Shown here one piece after another: positions 22,640-34,300 of a stretch of DNA of 64,000 nucleotides (positions are counted from its first letter, which is position 1; each line of letters begins with the position of its first letter). The stretch spans positions 65,836,398 to 65,900,397 of the forward strand of contig NC_079487.1 in assembly GCF_020520425.1 (NCBI RefSeq), given 5' to 3'. The translations under genes were made by a program, and so were the position numbers. The stretch is from Spinacia oleracea (lineage: Eukaryota > Streptophyta > Magnoliopsida > Caryophyllales > Amaranthaceae). The notes beneath the pieces were generated by a model that was not told where the DNA came from, did not search any database, and saw nothing but the letters and a program-made list of their open reading frames with translations.

Positions 22640-25408
22640 TTATTGCCCAGCATTATCTTCAGCATCAGACAAAGGCAACTCCCCAGGGTGGACATTTTCA
22701 ACACAATGATCAGGTACCCCATCATCCTCTGGCACCGTACCGCCTGCAGCCAAAGACGCTTGCTCGGCCTCCCTCTTCATTCTCAGAAGCTCAACATGGA
22801 GCCCAGCTAACCAAGCAGCTTCGATAGGAGACCAGTCAAGATCAGGATGCTTCTCTTGCACTATTAGCGAAGCAGCCTTCCAACCGCCATCATAGCTCTG
22901 AGTGCGTAGAGCATACTGCTCATCTGACCGACGGAAGTCGCTAACGGCAGCCGCAAGTTGATCTTCGATGGAGTTCTGCAGTTGGGCCATTTCATTGTCA
23001 TGAGATTGCTCAACAGAGAGAAAGTCCTGCTGAAGAGTTTCAACTTTCTGCCGCTCGGTAACCAGATCAATTTGGGCCTGGGAAAAGCTAGTCTGCAGCT
23101 GATCACGCTCTTCAGTAACAAGCTTCAACTGATCATTGGCCGAAGTGAGACAGGTCGAAGACAGTTCCAGATCACCAGTTAGCTCCTCAATTCTCTTCTT
23201 TTGGGCCTCTATATGAGCAACGTTGGCAGCAAGTCGTTTCTGGTAAACTATGAAAACTTCTGTCAACTCACGAACAGCGTTGCCACACTAAGAACATAGA
23301 AAAAGAGGCAAACATTGTAAGTAAGCGCATAGCAAAAGAAGCAAACCAGTGTACCAAAGGAGAAGAGAAATAAACCAAGTATACCTCCATGACCTTCTGA
23401 CAAGCATTTGCTCCAAGAGTATACAAACGCTCCTTGGGTAAGTCGCTGGGTAACTGCAGGCCTCTCAACATCCTCAGGGCAAGTGTCCCGCCTTTCTCAG
23501 GGTAGTTCCCATATAAGCTTTCTGATTCTGATACGTCCCAACGAACAAAAGTACGGTCTGAAGCAGAAGGACCAGAGAAGATAGCAGCCAGCTCAGGGTC
23601 GGCCTGGGGACGAATGTCGAGAAATTCTTTTTCAACAAACTCCTTATGCCGACCTATGATATGCAGGTCGAGATCATCAGCAGCCAGATCGTTTCCTTGA
23701 AGATCTTGCTCCAAAAACTGTCGAAGGGAACTACCAGAGTTGTTGCTGCGATTGGGATCAGCCACAGAAGGGGAGGCTCGGAGCAGGTCAGCCCCACTAT
23801 CAAGCCTGGGTTGTTTCCCAGGACGCTGAACAAAAGGCGGCTCTTCAGCTTCAATGTCCACAGGATCGGACGCAGAGCCTGAACGACCTGGCTGGTCACA
23901 TACTTCGTCAGCTACTTCCCCAAAGTAATGACCTGCATCCTCTGTTGGAGCTTCGAGCCCAGCCTCGAAATCAGCCCGATCACGACGAGAGCCTGACAGG
24001 GCACCGCGATGGGAAGCCCCGCGAGAGGTCTGCCCTCGACGAATAGGAGTGCTCACAGAGCCAGTAGGTGTAGAGGAAACCACCCGGGACACTCTAGGAA
24101 CGGTCCCAGAACCGCCACCCCGAGTAGATCGGCGTGTAGAGCTTCTCCGGCTGCCCTCTATCTGGTCAGCCAAAATTTGATACCCATTCGCAGCGGGATC
24201 GGGGGGAGCAGCGCAAATGAAAGAACCATCAGCTCGAACACCCAATCGAGCCAATAAAACCTATCCTTCCACTCCTTTTGACCGGTAGGCATCCCATGGC
24301 AGGTCAATCTCCCACGATTGCAATAGATGGAAAACCAACCAATCTTGTTCCCAGTACCACTGTTGCGCTGATGATGGACTCGCTTACAGAGAGAAAGGGT
24401 CTCAGGGAACTCCAAAAACCGACAGACCCAAATATAGCTAATCAGAGTACGTACAGCGAAGGGGTGAAGCTGAGCTAAGCAAACGTTAAACGCGCGAAGA
24501 ATCTTCACCAAGGTAGGGTCCAGAGGAAATCGCAAACCAAAGTCCAGACTATAGGCATAAACGCCTATGCACCCCTCTGGTGGATGAGTGATCCGAGCGT
24601 CGTCATCTGGCACGATGAGTCGATAACCATCAGGCAGACCATAAAACTCTTTACCAACAACAGCATGATTCTCTTTTCGCGCGTCATCAGTCCACTTAAC
24701 ATTCAGCTTCGCGTGCAAGGGACCAAAAGCAGAGGCCTCAGAAAGGAAGGGCGTCGAATCCCCAGGAACGACATTCTCTTCCACGTAGTTTGGAAAAGGC
24801 CTCATCTCGTTCACCTGAGCCAAAATATCTCCCCCACCAGCTTGCTCATCCACAGAGATAGTGACATGGTCAGCCATCATAGAACGAAAAAAAGACTCCC
24901 GGCGTCTGTAAACACGTAAAGACAGTTCAGACTCATTAACTCCAGCAAGCTGCTCAAAATCATCTAACCAGGCCTGTTCAGACAGAGGCTGAACATCAAG
25001 CTCTGGGGGGACATTGGACGGCGGGTTTATCCTAACTATCCGCGAAAGATAATCATGGCGCATCTCCCTAAGAGTCTGACGAAAAGATGGGGACAGGTCG
25101 GCTGTAGAGTCGAGACGCCCAGAACCACCCGCATCTGGGGAGGGCGAGTCCTCCCCAGAGGATTCATCGTCAGAGGACAAAGAAATCACAGCAGGCACAG
25201 AGCGAGACAAAACATCATGCATTGATTTGGTTCTGTGCTCAGCAAAAGCTCGAGTCTCCTCATCAGAAGATAAAGAGACAGAGGAGGGAGAAGAGGTAAC
25301 ATAGGAAGCAGAGGAAACGCTTTTAGCGTCTGAGCTACTAAGGTTTTGGCTATCAGATGCATCAGACATTGTGAACTGAAAGTCACAGGAAAAGGGAAAA
25401 GGGCACAA
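22640..25408 (-). pseudogene. Antisense ORF (aORF) of the element, spliced, with one frameshift
   Basis: It lies between pol and the 3' LTR on the opposite strand. The N-terminus from about 25370 is Ser/Asp-rich (MSDASDSQNLSSSDAK). Then comes the plant 'putative gypsy-type transposon' domain (PEGCIGVYAYSLDFGLRFPL, FAVRTLISYIWVCRFLEFPE, GWFSIYCNRGRLTC, KEWKDRFYW). A 1-nt frame change at about 24245-24255 follows, then a basic Ser/Arg linker and a conserved block (RWDVSESESLYGNYPEKGGT). A spliced C-terminal coiled coil (AHIEAQKKRIEELTGDLELS...) ends at 22640. Function of such aORF proteins is unknown. They are often misannotated as host genes. Confidence 0.82.
23288..23384 (-). other. Intron inside the antisense ORF
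   Basis: On the minus strand, AACGCTTGTCAGAAGG-type coding ends ATGGAG/GTATAC, and the next exon begins after TTCTTAG. The 97-bp GT-AG intron, when removed, joins KVME to CGNAVRELTEVF in one frame. This strongly suggests the antisense transcript is spliced. Confidence 0.75.
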
Positions 25409-26348
25409 AGGTAAATAACATAAAAAAAAAGAGAGAAGAAAAGGGAAAAAGCAAAAAACTCAAGCTACTCAACAATGGCGGAAGTTCAAAAACGACTCAA
25501 CAATGGCGAAAAATACCAGAAATTGAAACCAAAAACCTCCAGAAACACTAAATTCAGGCAAACAACAAACGAAAATTGCAAAAAAGAATCGGAAAAACAA
25601 CAAAAGATAGAAACTTACCGGAAAAGGAAGATAGGGTTAGAATCAAAAGGAACACAGCGACGAAAAACCTCCCTTCGCGAAATGGCAAACGAAAACACGA
25701 AGGGTAAATGACCACCACAAGCAGCGAAAACACTAGCAATCGACCGGAAAAGTGATGACAACCACAGAAATGAGCAAAAGATCGAATTTTGAGAAGACTT
25801 GTGCAACTAGTAAGCAACGGAGAATGAGAACACTCGAGTATTTTCTTCAGAAACACCAAGGAGAGAGAAAGTAAGAAACGAAGATGAAGAAGGAAGGAAG
25901 TTACCTTTTTTAAGAAGCCGAAGAAGAACGGCTAAGATGCGAGCAACGATACAGTTACACGAGCAGGATGAAGGACACGTGTAGACCTCAGTTCGACTGA
26001 ACTCAAGCATGACGAAGGACGGTCCAGATTGAGCGACGATTCCAATTGACTCTTCAGATGGATGACGCGTGGCACAAGGAAAAGCCGGTTAAAATCCCCA
26101 AAGTTTTTTTACCATTTCACCCCAAAGAAAGCCCGCCCAAAGTTCTGCACAAAAAAAAAAAAAAAAAAAACAGCAGACCTAATTCGAAAAATTAGATCTA
26201 CTCTTGAGGGACTGGTAGCAAGAGAATACATAACCAGGACAAAAGTAAAAAAGCCAACAAAACAAGCATTACAGCCCCGAAGAGGCCAAGTCGAGAACAG
26301 AAGAGCAAACCTGACTTAAAAAGTCAGATCTACTCTTGAGGGACTAGT
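25409..26348. other. Non-coding 3' region of the element, with duplicated motif
   Basis: No coding signal. An A-run occupies 26151-26170. The string GATCTACTCTTGAGGGACT occurs twice (26198-26216 and 26327-26345), the second directly before the 3' LTR, so the purine-rich GAGGGACTAG there may act as the polypurine tract. It is weak as a PPT. Confidence 0.4.
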
Positions 26349-26853
26349 TGTACGGGGTCATATCCAGCAAGGACAGAACATTAATGACAGAACAAACTCC
26401 GACACCCAGGGCACACCCAAGTCAAAGAAAGACTCTAAGCCATAAGCCAAGCATACACGACCCAGGCAGATCAAACCCCCCCAGATCACATATAGGACAT
26501 AGAGCAGAGCCAGACAAAGCTGCATCAGTCCAAGAAAGGACCCGCAGGCTAAACGACAACGACAAGGAATAAAGTACATCGCCGTCATACACGTGGCGGC
26601 ATCCGAATAGGCCAAAGTACAGAATAGTACGCCTATAAATAGCACCCACATCACTCATGATGGGACGGATTCTTACACACGGTACTTGCTCCACCTTCTC
26701 TCTATATTCCCTCTCTAAAGACTTCTTATCTATTTGCTGACTTAGGCATCGGAGGGGGTTTCCTCGGTAAAACCCCCGAGGTTAGCTCACGTTTGCTCTG
26801 CTTGACAGGGCCAAGGCACTTCAGAACATCCTCCCAGTTCCATACTCGGAACA
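26349..26853 (+). repeat. 3' LTR of the Tat/Retand-like element
   Basis: 505 bp, the same length as the 5' LTR, with five substitutions and no indels between them by eye. The TATA box is at 26633-26642. After it, the duplicated agagt and the CNL coding sequence resume. Confidence 0.95.
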
Positions 26854-29366
26854 AGAGTCCTTTCTCTGAGCTGGTACTACATCATGAAGTTGCCCGACTC
26901 AATTGGTGATCTAAAGCATCTGCGGTATCTGGATAAGTTCAGGGAATTGCCTGAAACAATTGGAAAGCTCTGCAATCTTCAAACATTATTATTAGCGCAC
27001 TGTGAGCATCTAGAAAAGTTGCCCACAAGCTTAAGAAATTTAGCCAACCTCCGTCATCTTGACATTGTTGGAATATCTTCTCTTCGAGAAATGCCAGTGG
27101 GAATCGGAACATTGGTGAATCTTCAAACATTGTCAAGATATATTGTGGGAACTGAGGATGGTAGAGGCATAGGAGAACTTAAGAATTTGCAATATCTTCG
27201 AGGGACACTTTCCATTTCTGGATTGGAGAATGTTGTCAGCAACAAAGATGCATTAGAGACCAGGATAGGTGATAAATTAGAACTATCTGGCTTACAAATG
27301 GAGTGGTCTAGAAACTTTTACCCCAGAGATGGAGGATTTGAAAAGAAGCTGTTGACCGTTATGTGCCCTCCGAAGAAACTGAAAGATTACAGACTGGAAT
27401 GTTATGCTGGTGCAGATTTTCCATCCCGGTTAGGAGAGCCTTCCTTCACCAACATGGTTACCGTAACCCTAAAAGATTGCAAGAATTGTCAGTTCTTGCC
27501 ATCTCTAGGAATGCTTCCATCATTGCAGAAGCTTCATATTGAAGGATTAACTTGAGTTAAAAGTGTGGGTGTAGAGTTTTATGGGAAAAGTTGCTCAAAA
27601 CCATTTCCATCACTTAGAATTTTATGCTTTCAGCTTATGGAAGAATGGGAAGAGTGGTTTTCTCCAGGAGCTGATGAGAGCTTTCTTAACCTTGAAGAGC
27701 TTTCAATAATCAATTGCTCGATCCTCCATAGACAGTTTCCTGCGCATCTTCCATCTTTGGAAAAACTTGAAATCTCAAAATGTATGCAACTTGTGGTCTC
27801 ACCTCTAAGCTTCCCGGTGTTGCGTGAATTGAAGATACGGGAATGTAATGCTATTATGCCAGAACCTGCAGCAGTTGAGATTAGTCATCTAAAAACCTTG
27901 GAGCTATTTCATATTTCGGAGCTAGTTTGTCTAAAAGAAGACCTTGTAAGCCAACTTACAGAACTTGATACTCTACGCATAGAAGACTGCAAGGAACTTG
28001 TCTCATTATGGTGTTGTAGGAAGACACTACAAGAAGGCCTTCCGTCAGTTCGTGATTTGGTCATCGCAAACTGTCCGAAGCTACTCTTCTTGCCATGTGA
28101 AAGTTTCATAGAGCAGCAGGTACAGAGAAGTTTTCAAGGCAAACTTGAATGTTTGACTTTGCAATGGTGTGATAAGCTGGAGATAGTTCCGCATGATCTT
28201 CTCAGCCTAGGATCCCTTACAATTATAAATTGCTCAAAGCTGATACCCCTTTTGAAGAATATTTTGCCTTCCAACATCAGGAAACTTAATATCAGATTCT
28301 GCAATTCTCTTGAATCTGCAACTGAGTGGATAGGCAGCTGCAACTCTCTGGAGTCCTTGAGCATCAGTAGTTGTCCATCTTTTCTATCAATTGATCGGAT
28401 ACCCGACAGCCTTCAAAGCATGGAGATCCTCTGCTGTGAGAAGCTGCAATTGGTGTCTAATGAAGGGTCCTTGGATTACACTCCATCTTCATCATCTGTG
28501 ATAAAGGTGCCATCTAGATTGGAGTCCCTCCGAATTGGTGGGTGTCCAGATCTCACTTCGTTGCTCGGAAATACAAACTTACCCATCACCCTTAAAAATC
28601 TCGATGTTTTTGAATGCCAATTTCTTGAATCTCTACCAATAGGTAATTTAGGAAACACATTTTTTCATCTTGAAAAACTTAAGGTAAGTCGTTGTGAGAA
28701 GCTTAGAATCTTCAAAGGGAGCTTTGCCAGCCTTATTTTCCTCACAACCCTAGAAATATCTAGCTGTTTAAATCTTGTCCAGTTTGCTGATGGAGGCTTG
28801 CTTCCCACAGGCCTTATGGAGCTTAGTATTTATGATTGTAAAAATCTAGAAGCTCTACCCAATCAATTAGACAACCTCACGTCACTAAAAGAGTTGAGGA
28901 TTGGCCTATGCCCTAAGATTCTCTTGTTTCCAGAGGGCGGTTTACCACCTAACTTGACACTACTTTGGGTAAGTCAAGTTAACTTGAAGGGTCCTATTGG
29001 TAACTGGGGGATAAAGAACTCCGGATGATTTCTGTTGGATGCTTAGAATCACTGGTGTGTTTTCCTGAGGAAACTATGGATCTTCCCTCCTCATTAACTT
29101 CCTTGCGGATTGGTGAACTATATAGCCTGAAATACCTGTTTATTGGAGGCATCCCAAACCTAATTTCCCTTACCATTCAGAACTGCCCCAAGCTCACATT
29201 ATCTCCAGATACTGGTCTTCCGCAGTCACTTCTGCAGATCCACATATTTACATGTTGTAGCCTTAAACAGCAATTTCTAGGAGAGAAAGCCCGAATGTGG
29301 GAAATGTTGTCTCGCATCCCTTGTATTGTTATGGATAATATGCTGTACAGTCCATCTATACTTTAG

Positions 29367-30030
29367 AGTTTAGAGGATGACTTCATTGTGTTTTCCTTCC
29401 CATGTAGTAACAACATAGAGCATTGCAAGCACATGTATCAAGAATTTTGATGATCAACTAATGCACTCCGCCTAGTCTCTGTTTTGCACTACATTTTGGT
29501 ACTCCTGTATCTATTCTAATGTGGATTTCTCACTTGTCATGACTCATGACTCGTGGGTAGGTGTTCAACAAATGGTTATTGTGTCGTTTGGCCGTTATTG
29601 CAGGCTTTTAGTGTTGTATCAGTACATATGATCAAGGCTGATTTGTCATTTTCAATAATGTGAATATAATTCTGTTGTTTCATGTATCACACTCTTTTTC
29701 TACTATTTGTTAAGGGATATTTAAAATGTTAACATTTATAGTTTATTTGTGAATATTTCTTTCATCAAGTTGCAATGATGCATGCTGAAGCTGTTTCTGT
29801 TACAGCATGCATTTATCAAATCTTTAAGGAAATTATTTGGTCTCCGAGGTTTATTTTGCCTGTAGATTAAATTGCAGTCATTACAGTTTGGATGGCAGGA
29901 ATTTGGTGAATCTATTTCGCGTTCTCCTCCGTGATGACATATATTGCAAGGCTACTGGACAAATTTTATGGAAACTGACTTCACAGATTTGTAAGTTCTA
30001 AGTATTCGGTAATTTTACCTGCATTAACAG
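29367..30030 (+). other. 3' untranslated/flanking region of the CNL gene
   Basis: No ORF. It shares blocks with 3740-4440 and 54880-55150 in the same order (for example TTTGGATGGCAGG, then GCTACTGGACA, then TTCACAGATTTGTAAGTTCTAAG). It therefore defines the flank that was duplicated around the locus. Confidence 0.5.
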
Positions 30031-30101
30031 ATTGTAAGATTTTCATTGTACATCTCTTCATATGCATCTTTAATTCGATAAGATCACAGATTAAGATCAT
30101 G

Positions 30102-30502
30102 TAGATGATGATAGTAATGAATGTGGTGGATCTTGCCCAATATAAATGCAAGGGGTCGAGGTTTGAAACTTCAAATCTCTTGTTTAATACAAGTGCACTC
30201 AATCAACGCATCACAACAAAGAGTTTGTATGTACGGAGTACATTTTAGGTGACATTTGGCGCCGGGCTTCGACCAAACCCTGATGGAAGACTATTGGAAG
30301 ACTAGATGATGATAGTAATGAATGTGGTGGATCTTGCCCAATATAAATGCAAGGGGCCGAGGTTTGAAACTTCAAATCTCTTGTTTAATACAAGTGCACT
30401 CGATCAACGCATCACAACAAAGAGTTTGTATGTACGGAGTACATTTTAGGTGACATTTGGCGCCGGGCTTCGACCAAACCCTGATGGAAGACTATTGTAA
30501 AC
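30102..30502. repeat. Tandem duplication, 201-bp unit
   Basis: The block starting TAGATGATGATAGTAATGAA at 30102 recurs at 30303 with about two substitutions (for example GGGTCGAGG against GGGCCGAGG). It ends with GGCGCCGGGCTTCGACC and CCTGATGGAAGACTATTG. Near-identity indicates a recent event. Confidence 0.92.
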
Positions 30503-30643
30503 CAGGGGCCCACACGTAAGTTTTTGCTATTATAATTCGTGAAATCTGAATTGAGTTCGGTGGTCACATAAAATTAGATAAGATATGACATTAAGATGAT
30601 GCGAAATATAAGATAAGATGATAAATAAGTTGAAATAATATTA

Positions 30644-30971
30644 CTCCCTCCGTCCCGGAATACTCGACCCGGTTTGACCGGCACAGAGTTTAAGGGATTT
30701 GAATTGACTTATTTAATTTAATAGGTAGTAGTTGATAGTGGGGTATTATTTTAATGTAGTTAGTGGGAGGTGGGTTAAGAGGTGGGGTTGGGGGAGAGTA
30801 GGGGTTGAATTTTTAATTATTTTTTGTATGGAGTAGGGGGTAGGTGGGTTAATAGGGGTGGAGTGAGAAATAATATAATATTGTTAGAATATTTCCATTT
30901 TTAGAAACAGGTCAAGTATTAAGGGACGGCCCGATAAGGAAAACAGGTCAAGTATTCCGGGACGGAGGGAG
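30644..30971. mobile_element. Stowaway-type MITE (Tc1/mariner)
   Basis: 328 bp with TIRs CTCCCTCCGTCCCGGAATAC at one end and its inverted copy at the other, flanked by TA. Extended inverted similarity continues (ACTCGACC/GGTCAAGTAT). No coding capacity. Confidence 0.93.
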
Positions 30972-31358
30972 TATGAAATTTCTTACAAAGATAATTTTAC
31001 TGATATGTATAGTATGACAATCATTACCTAATCAAGGTTTAATCACAAATTGTGGCACCTTATAAAGGGGTATAAATGAATAATTAAGTTCTCTAAACTT
31101 AATTTTGTTAATTTTTTTCTATGCTTTGCTGACTTATTAAGTTCAATTATACTTGAAAGATACAACAAGATTAAATGAAAGCAACTCAGCCTAAAACAAA
31201 ACAACACACAAGGCCGAGCAAATTTCAAAAGCGTCTCCCAGAACTAGGTTCAAACATAAAACATACATAAACATTACATGAAGTACAAGAACGCAATAAA
31301 CAAGCCATATATCATTGACCACATTGGTTTGTAGAATCAGATTATCTAATTAACGTGT

Positions 31359-34300
31359 TTATATTTGTTTACCAAGCAAAGTAAGCAAGAAATCCTTGTA
31401 GTGGCCGGAAGTGTCACCAATAACTGCATCCTCAACACTTTCATTGTACATCTTGTTATGCTCTTCATTGATCTTTACCATGTCCACTTCAGCACGAGTC
31501 ACTATCGCCCTTGTTAGTAAATCTTCATCTGTTCCGAGTCCATATACTGATGCCCTTATTACCTGTTCAGCCATCAGTAGCCATCAAAGTTCAAACTTTT
31601 AGACATCACATGATCTAATGAAGTTAATGTGATCGAGCTACATCATATAATGAACAAAGAAACTTTACAAGATATGCCACCTAAACTTTCATGGAATGTA
31701 TTTTGGACACCACATGATCTAATGCAAAAAGAACGTATTTTAGAGTTATGACATGTCAAGCTGGTTGATCAAGTGGATTTCAAGTGTCTATATGCCTGAG
31801 ATTTCAATGAAGACTTAACAAAGAAGGGCAAAGATAGGGAATCAAACAGGATTTTAGGTGATAATAAAGTGAATGCAACTAGTTTCAGAAACAGGAAGTT
31901 TTGAAAAGGAATGAGAATTACAATGCCTAATTTTTATTTAATGGCAGGATCTGCAAAGGTTCCTATCCAAAAGAGACGGCATTCTGAAATGAATGTTTAC
32001 GACAATCATTCAACAAAAACTAATAGAGAACTTGTTTCACAACTCAATTCACAGGTTTCATGTGGTAAAACAACGTCATAATTCTTAGTTAAGAGCAACA
32101 AATCACCTCAGCAAAGTGCTTCTCAGGGCATTCAATACACAAGATGGCGATTCTCAGTAAATCTTGCAAATCACCTTTTCCACATTTCAAAATATCCTGT
32201 CAAAAACAATGATTTAAAATTTAACAATTTGTACAGTTAAATCAATATCTTGGGAGGAATATACAGAAGGCTAGAAGGTGACCTGATGAATGGTACTAGA
32301 ATACTCCTGCTTATAACAAGCAAACGTTGCTCGAAGCTGAAATAAATTCCGAGTTCCAAGAATCCACACAATATGATTATGGTCTAATTCCTTGTTTTTA
32401 ATGGATTCATGAAGGTGTGTAGCTTCAAGTTTGGCAACAGTCATGTCTACCACTTCCTTGTCATACCTGTAAGAGCTCACCAAACGCACAAGAATCTGCA
32501 TAATATAGGATGTGTGGACGTAGCTGTCATATTTCCTAAGATAATCATGGTTTACAATGCTAGTTCATAAAATTGAGTACGGAAAGATGATAGACAACAC
32601 AAATATTTCATATAATTACACTGATGTTATGATGTGTTCAAATGATAATCCAAGCTAGTGGCTTGCCTACCTAAGTTATCCAAATTACCTTTCTCAATGG
32701 AAGTTGGATATTTGATGCAATATCTTCTTCAACAGAACAATCAAATAAGGAACAGTAGGCCTTCCTAACAGCCATCAGATGGTGTGGGGAAGAAGCACAT
32801 GCTACCTCAACTATAACATGCAAATCTTTCACCCCTTTCTTCTTCGCCTTCAAAGCATCATTAATTAGTCTTGCATCCCTTTCCGGAGGATCATTTGTCC
32901 ATAGAAGTATAGCTTTCTGTAAGTAGTAAAAATATTATCCGATAAACCCGAGTGGAAGGAAGTAAGCACCTAGAAGGCAACTCCAACATTTGACCAAAAC
33001 TAAATATAGCTCCAAAGCGGACTTTAGGGCTTGCAGTTCAGCAAGAATTGAAATATTGTCCCATTATACCAGTTGTTTTATAGCTCTACTACTGTACTAC
33101 TAACAAAACACGGAAATACCTTCACTTATACTACCTCCGTTTCAATAAGTTTTTTACACTTACTATTTGCACGGAGTCCATTGCAACGTTTGACCGTTAA
33201 TATATCCAATTCGGTATGGCAAAAAAATATAGAAAGTTGATATGTTTAAAATACATTTCGAGACGAATCTAACAAGATATCTCATGTTAATTTTTGATTG
33301 ATATAATAGTGAGAATTTATGATCAAAGTTTTGACTGTTGGACATAATTTTCAAAGTGTAAAGAACTTTATGAAACATGGGTAGTACTAACTAATCCAGT
33401 CCAAACTAGTCAAACTAGTCTAGACTTTGTAAAGTTTGCATTGAATTTGGACTCGAATTTCCGAATCCAAATTTTTTGTACTAACATCGGACATGGCCGT
33501 TTGGAGGCCAAAGTCCAAACTTTATGTAGTATATCGGCCATTCGGCCCTTTAACTTTCTATGATAGAGAACTTAAACCTTTCGTTTGATTAAGAATATTC
33601 CAGCCTTTAGGAGGTACGTTTCTCTCAAAATGTTCATAGTTACCTAAACATAAAGAGCATGTAATTGTTTTTTCCAAGTCACCTATCTATCCTTCACCTC
33701 GAACTCTCTCGACTACTGCCATCCTTGACCACCGTACAACGTACACCCCCAACCATTTAACTCCACCGCCGCCGGCTCTTCGTACCAACAACGTCTTAAC
33801 ACCATGAAAAAAAAATCAGCCACTTCTCTACAATTATACCGCTCACCCTCTTCCCACTACAACGATGAATAGTTCTTTCATTTAACACAACATACAATCA
33901 TAAATTCATAATAATCGGATCAAGAGTACATACAAAAAAACTTTAATTCTGCTTTCTTTTGCACAATATACCCTGCAAAGGTTAGATTATTCATAGAATC
34001 ATAGTTAATCGAAATGTGAGATTGTTTTAAAAAGAATCTCTAAACATTGGGTTATTACTTATTATAATCAATTTTCCAGGACAAAATAGTTATCGTATGC
34101 ATTTGATTGACATCAAAAGTAAAAGAATGTAATGTACACTTAAAATTGGATTGGATTAGATTCACAATCATAAAATAATGAATAAACAAATAAAATTGGG
34201 TCGAAGTGGACAACACTTTTGAAACTTTTGGTTGAATTTGGAATCAAATTATTAAGTGTAAAAAAACATGGGATTAGATATGGCCACAGGTAAGTCCAAT

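Larger units (their letters stand above)
15507..26853 (+). mobile_element. Ty3/gypsy LTR retrotransposon, Tat/Retand-like, 11,347 bp
   Basis: Bounded by two 505-bp LTRs and flanked by the 5-bp target duplication agagt (15502-15506; 26854-26858). The LTRs differ at five positions by eye (about 99% identity), so the insertion is recent. The order is gag, protease, RT, RNase H, a second RNase H, integrase, an 81-bp tandem repeat, an antisense ORF, then the 3' LTR. Dual RNase H, an antisense extra ORF and a tandem repeat after pol are known features of the Tat lineage and of Retand. The coding part has several frameshifts despite the young LTRs, so this copy probably moved in trans. Confidence 0.93.
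13739..29366 (+). pseudogene. CC-NB-LRR disease-resistance gene (RPP13-like-1 type), multiply broken
   Basis: A coiled-coil domain (with WLDELQDLAYDLDDILDE) occupies about 13739-14200. The NB-ARC follows: P-loop GKGGIGKTT, kinase-2 FLIVLDDVW, RNBS-B GSRILVTTR, GLPL motif KGLPLAAKTLGG, RNBS-D CFAYCSILPKDHEF and MHD motif MHDLIKDLA. After the transposon come about 20 or more LRRs to 29366. Lesions: an 11-bp insertion at about 14340 between EVVVI and the P-loop; an LTR retrotransposon at 15507-26853; a TGA at 27553-27555; and loss of one G in the run 29006-29010. Removing the transposon and one target copy restores the frame across KVLRV/LSLSWYY, so the site itself was coding. Without the element the reading region is about 4.28 kb (about 1,420 codons), normal for this class. 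Intracellular effector sensing is the family's known role; this copy should not yield a full protein. A TATTTAAG box lies about 20 bp before the ATG, downstream of the Helitron. Confidence 0.93.
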
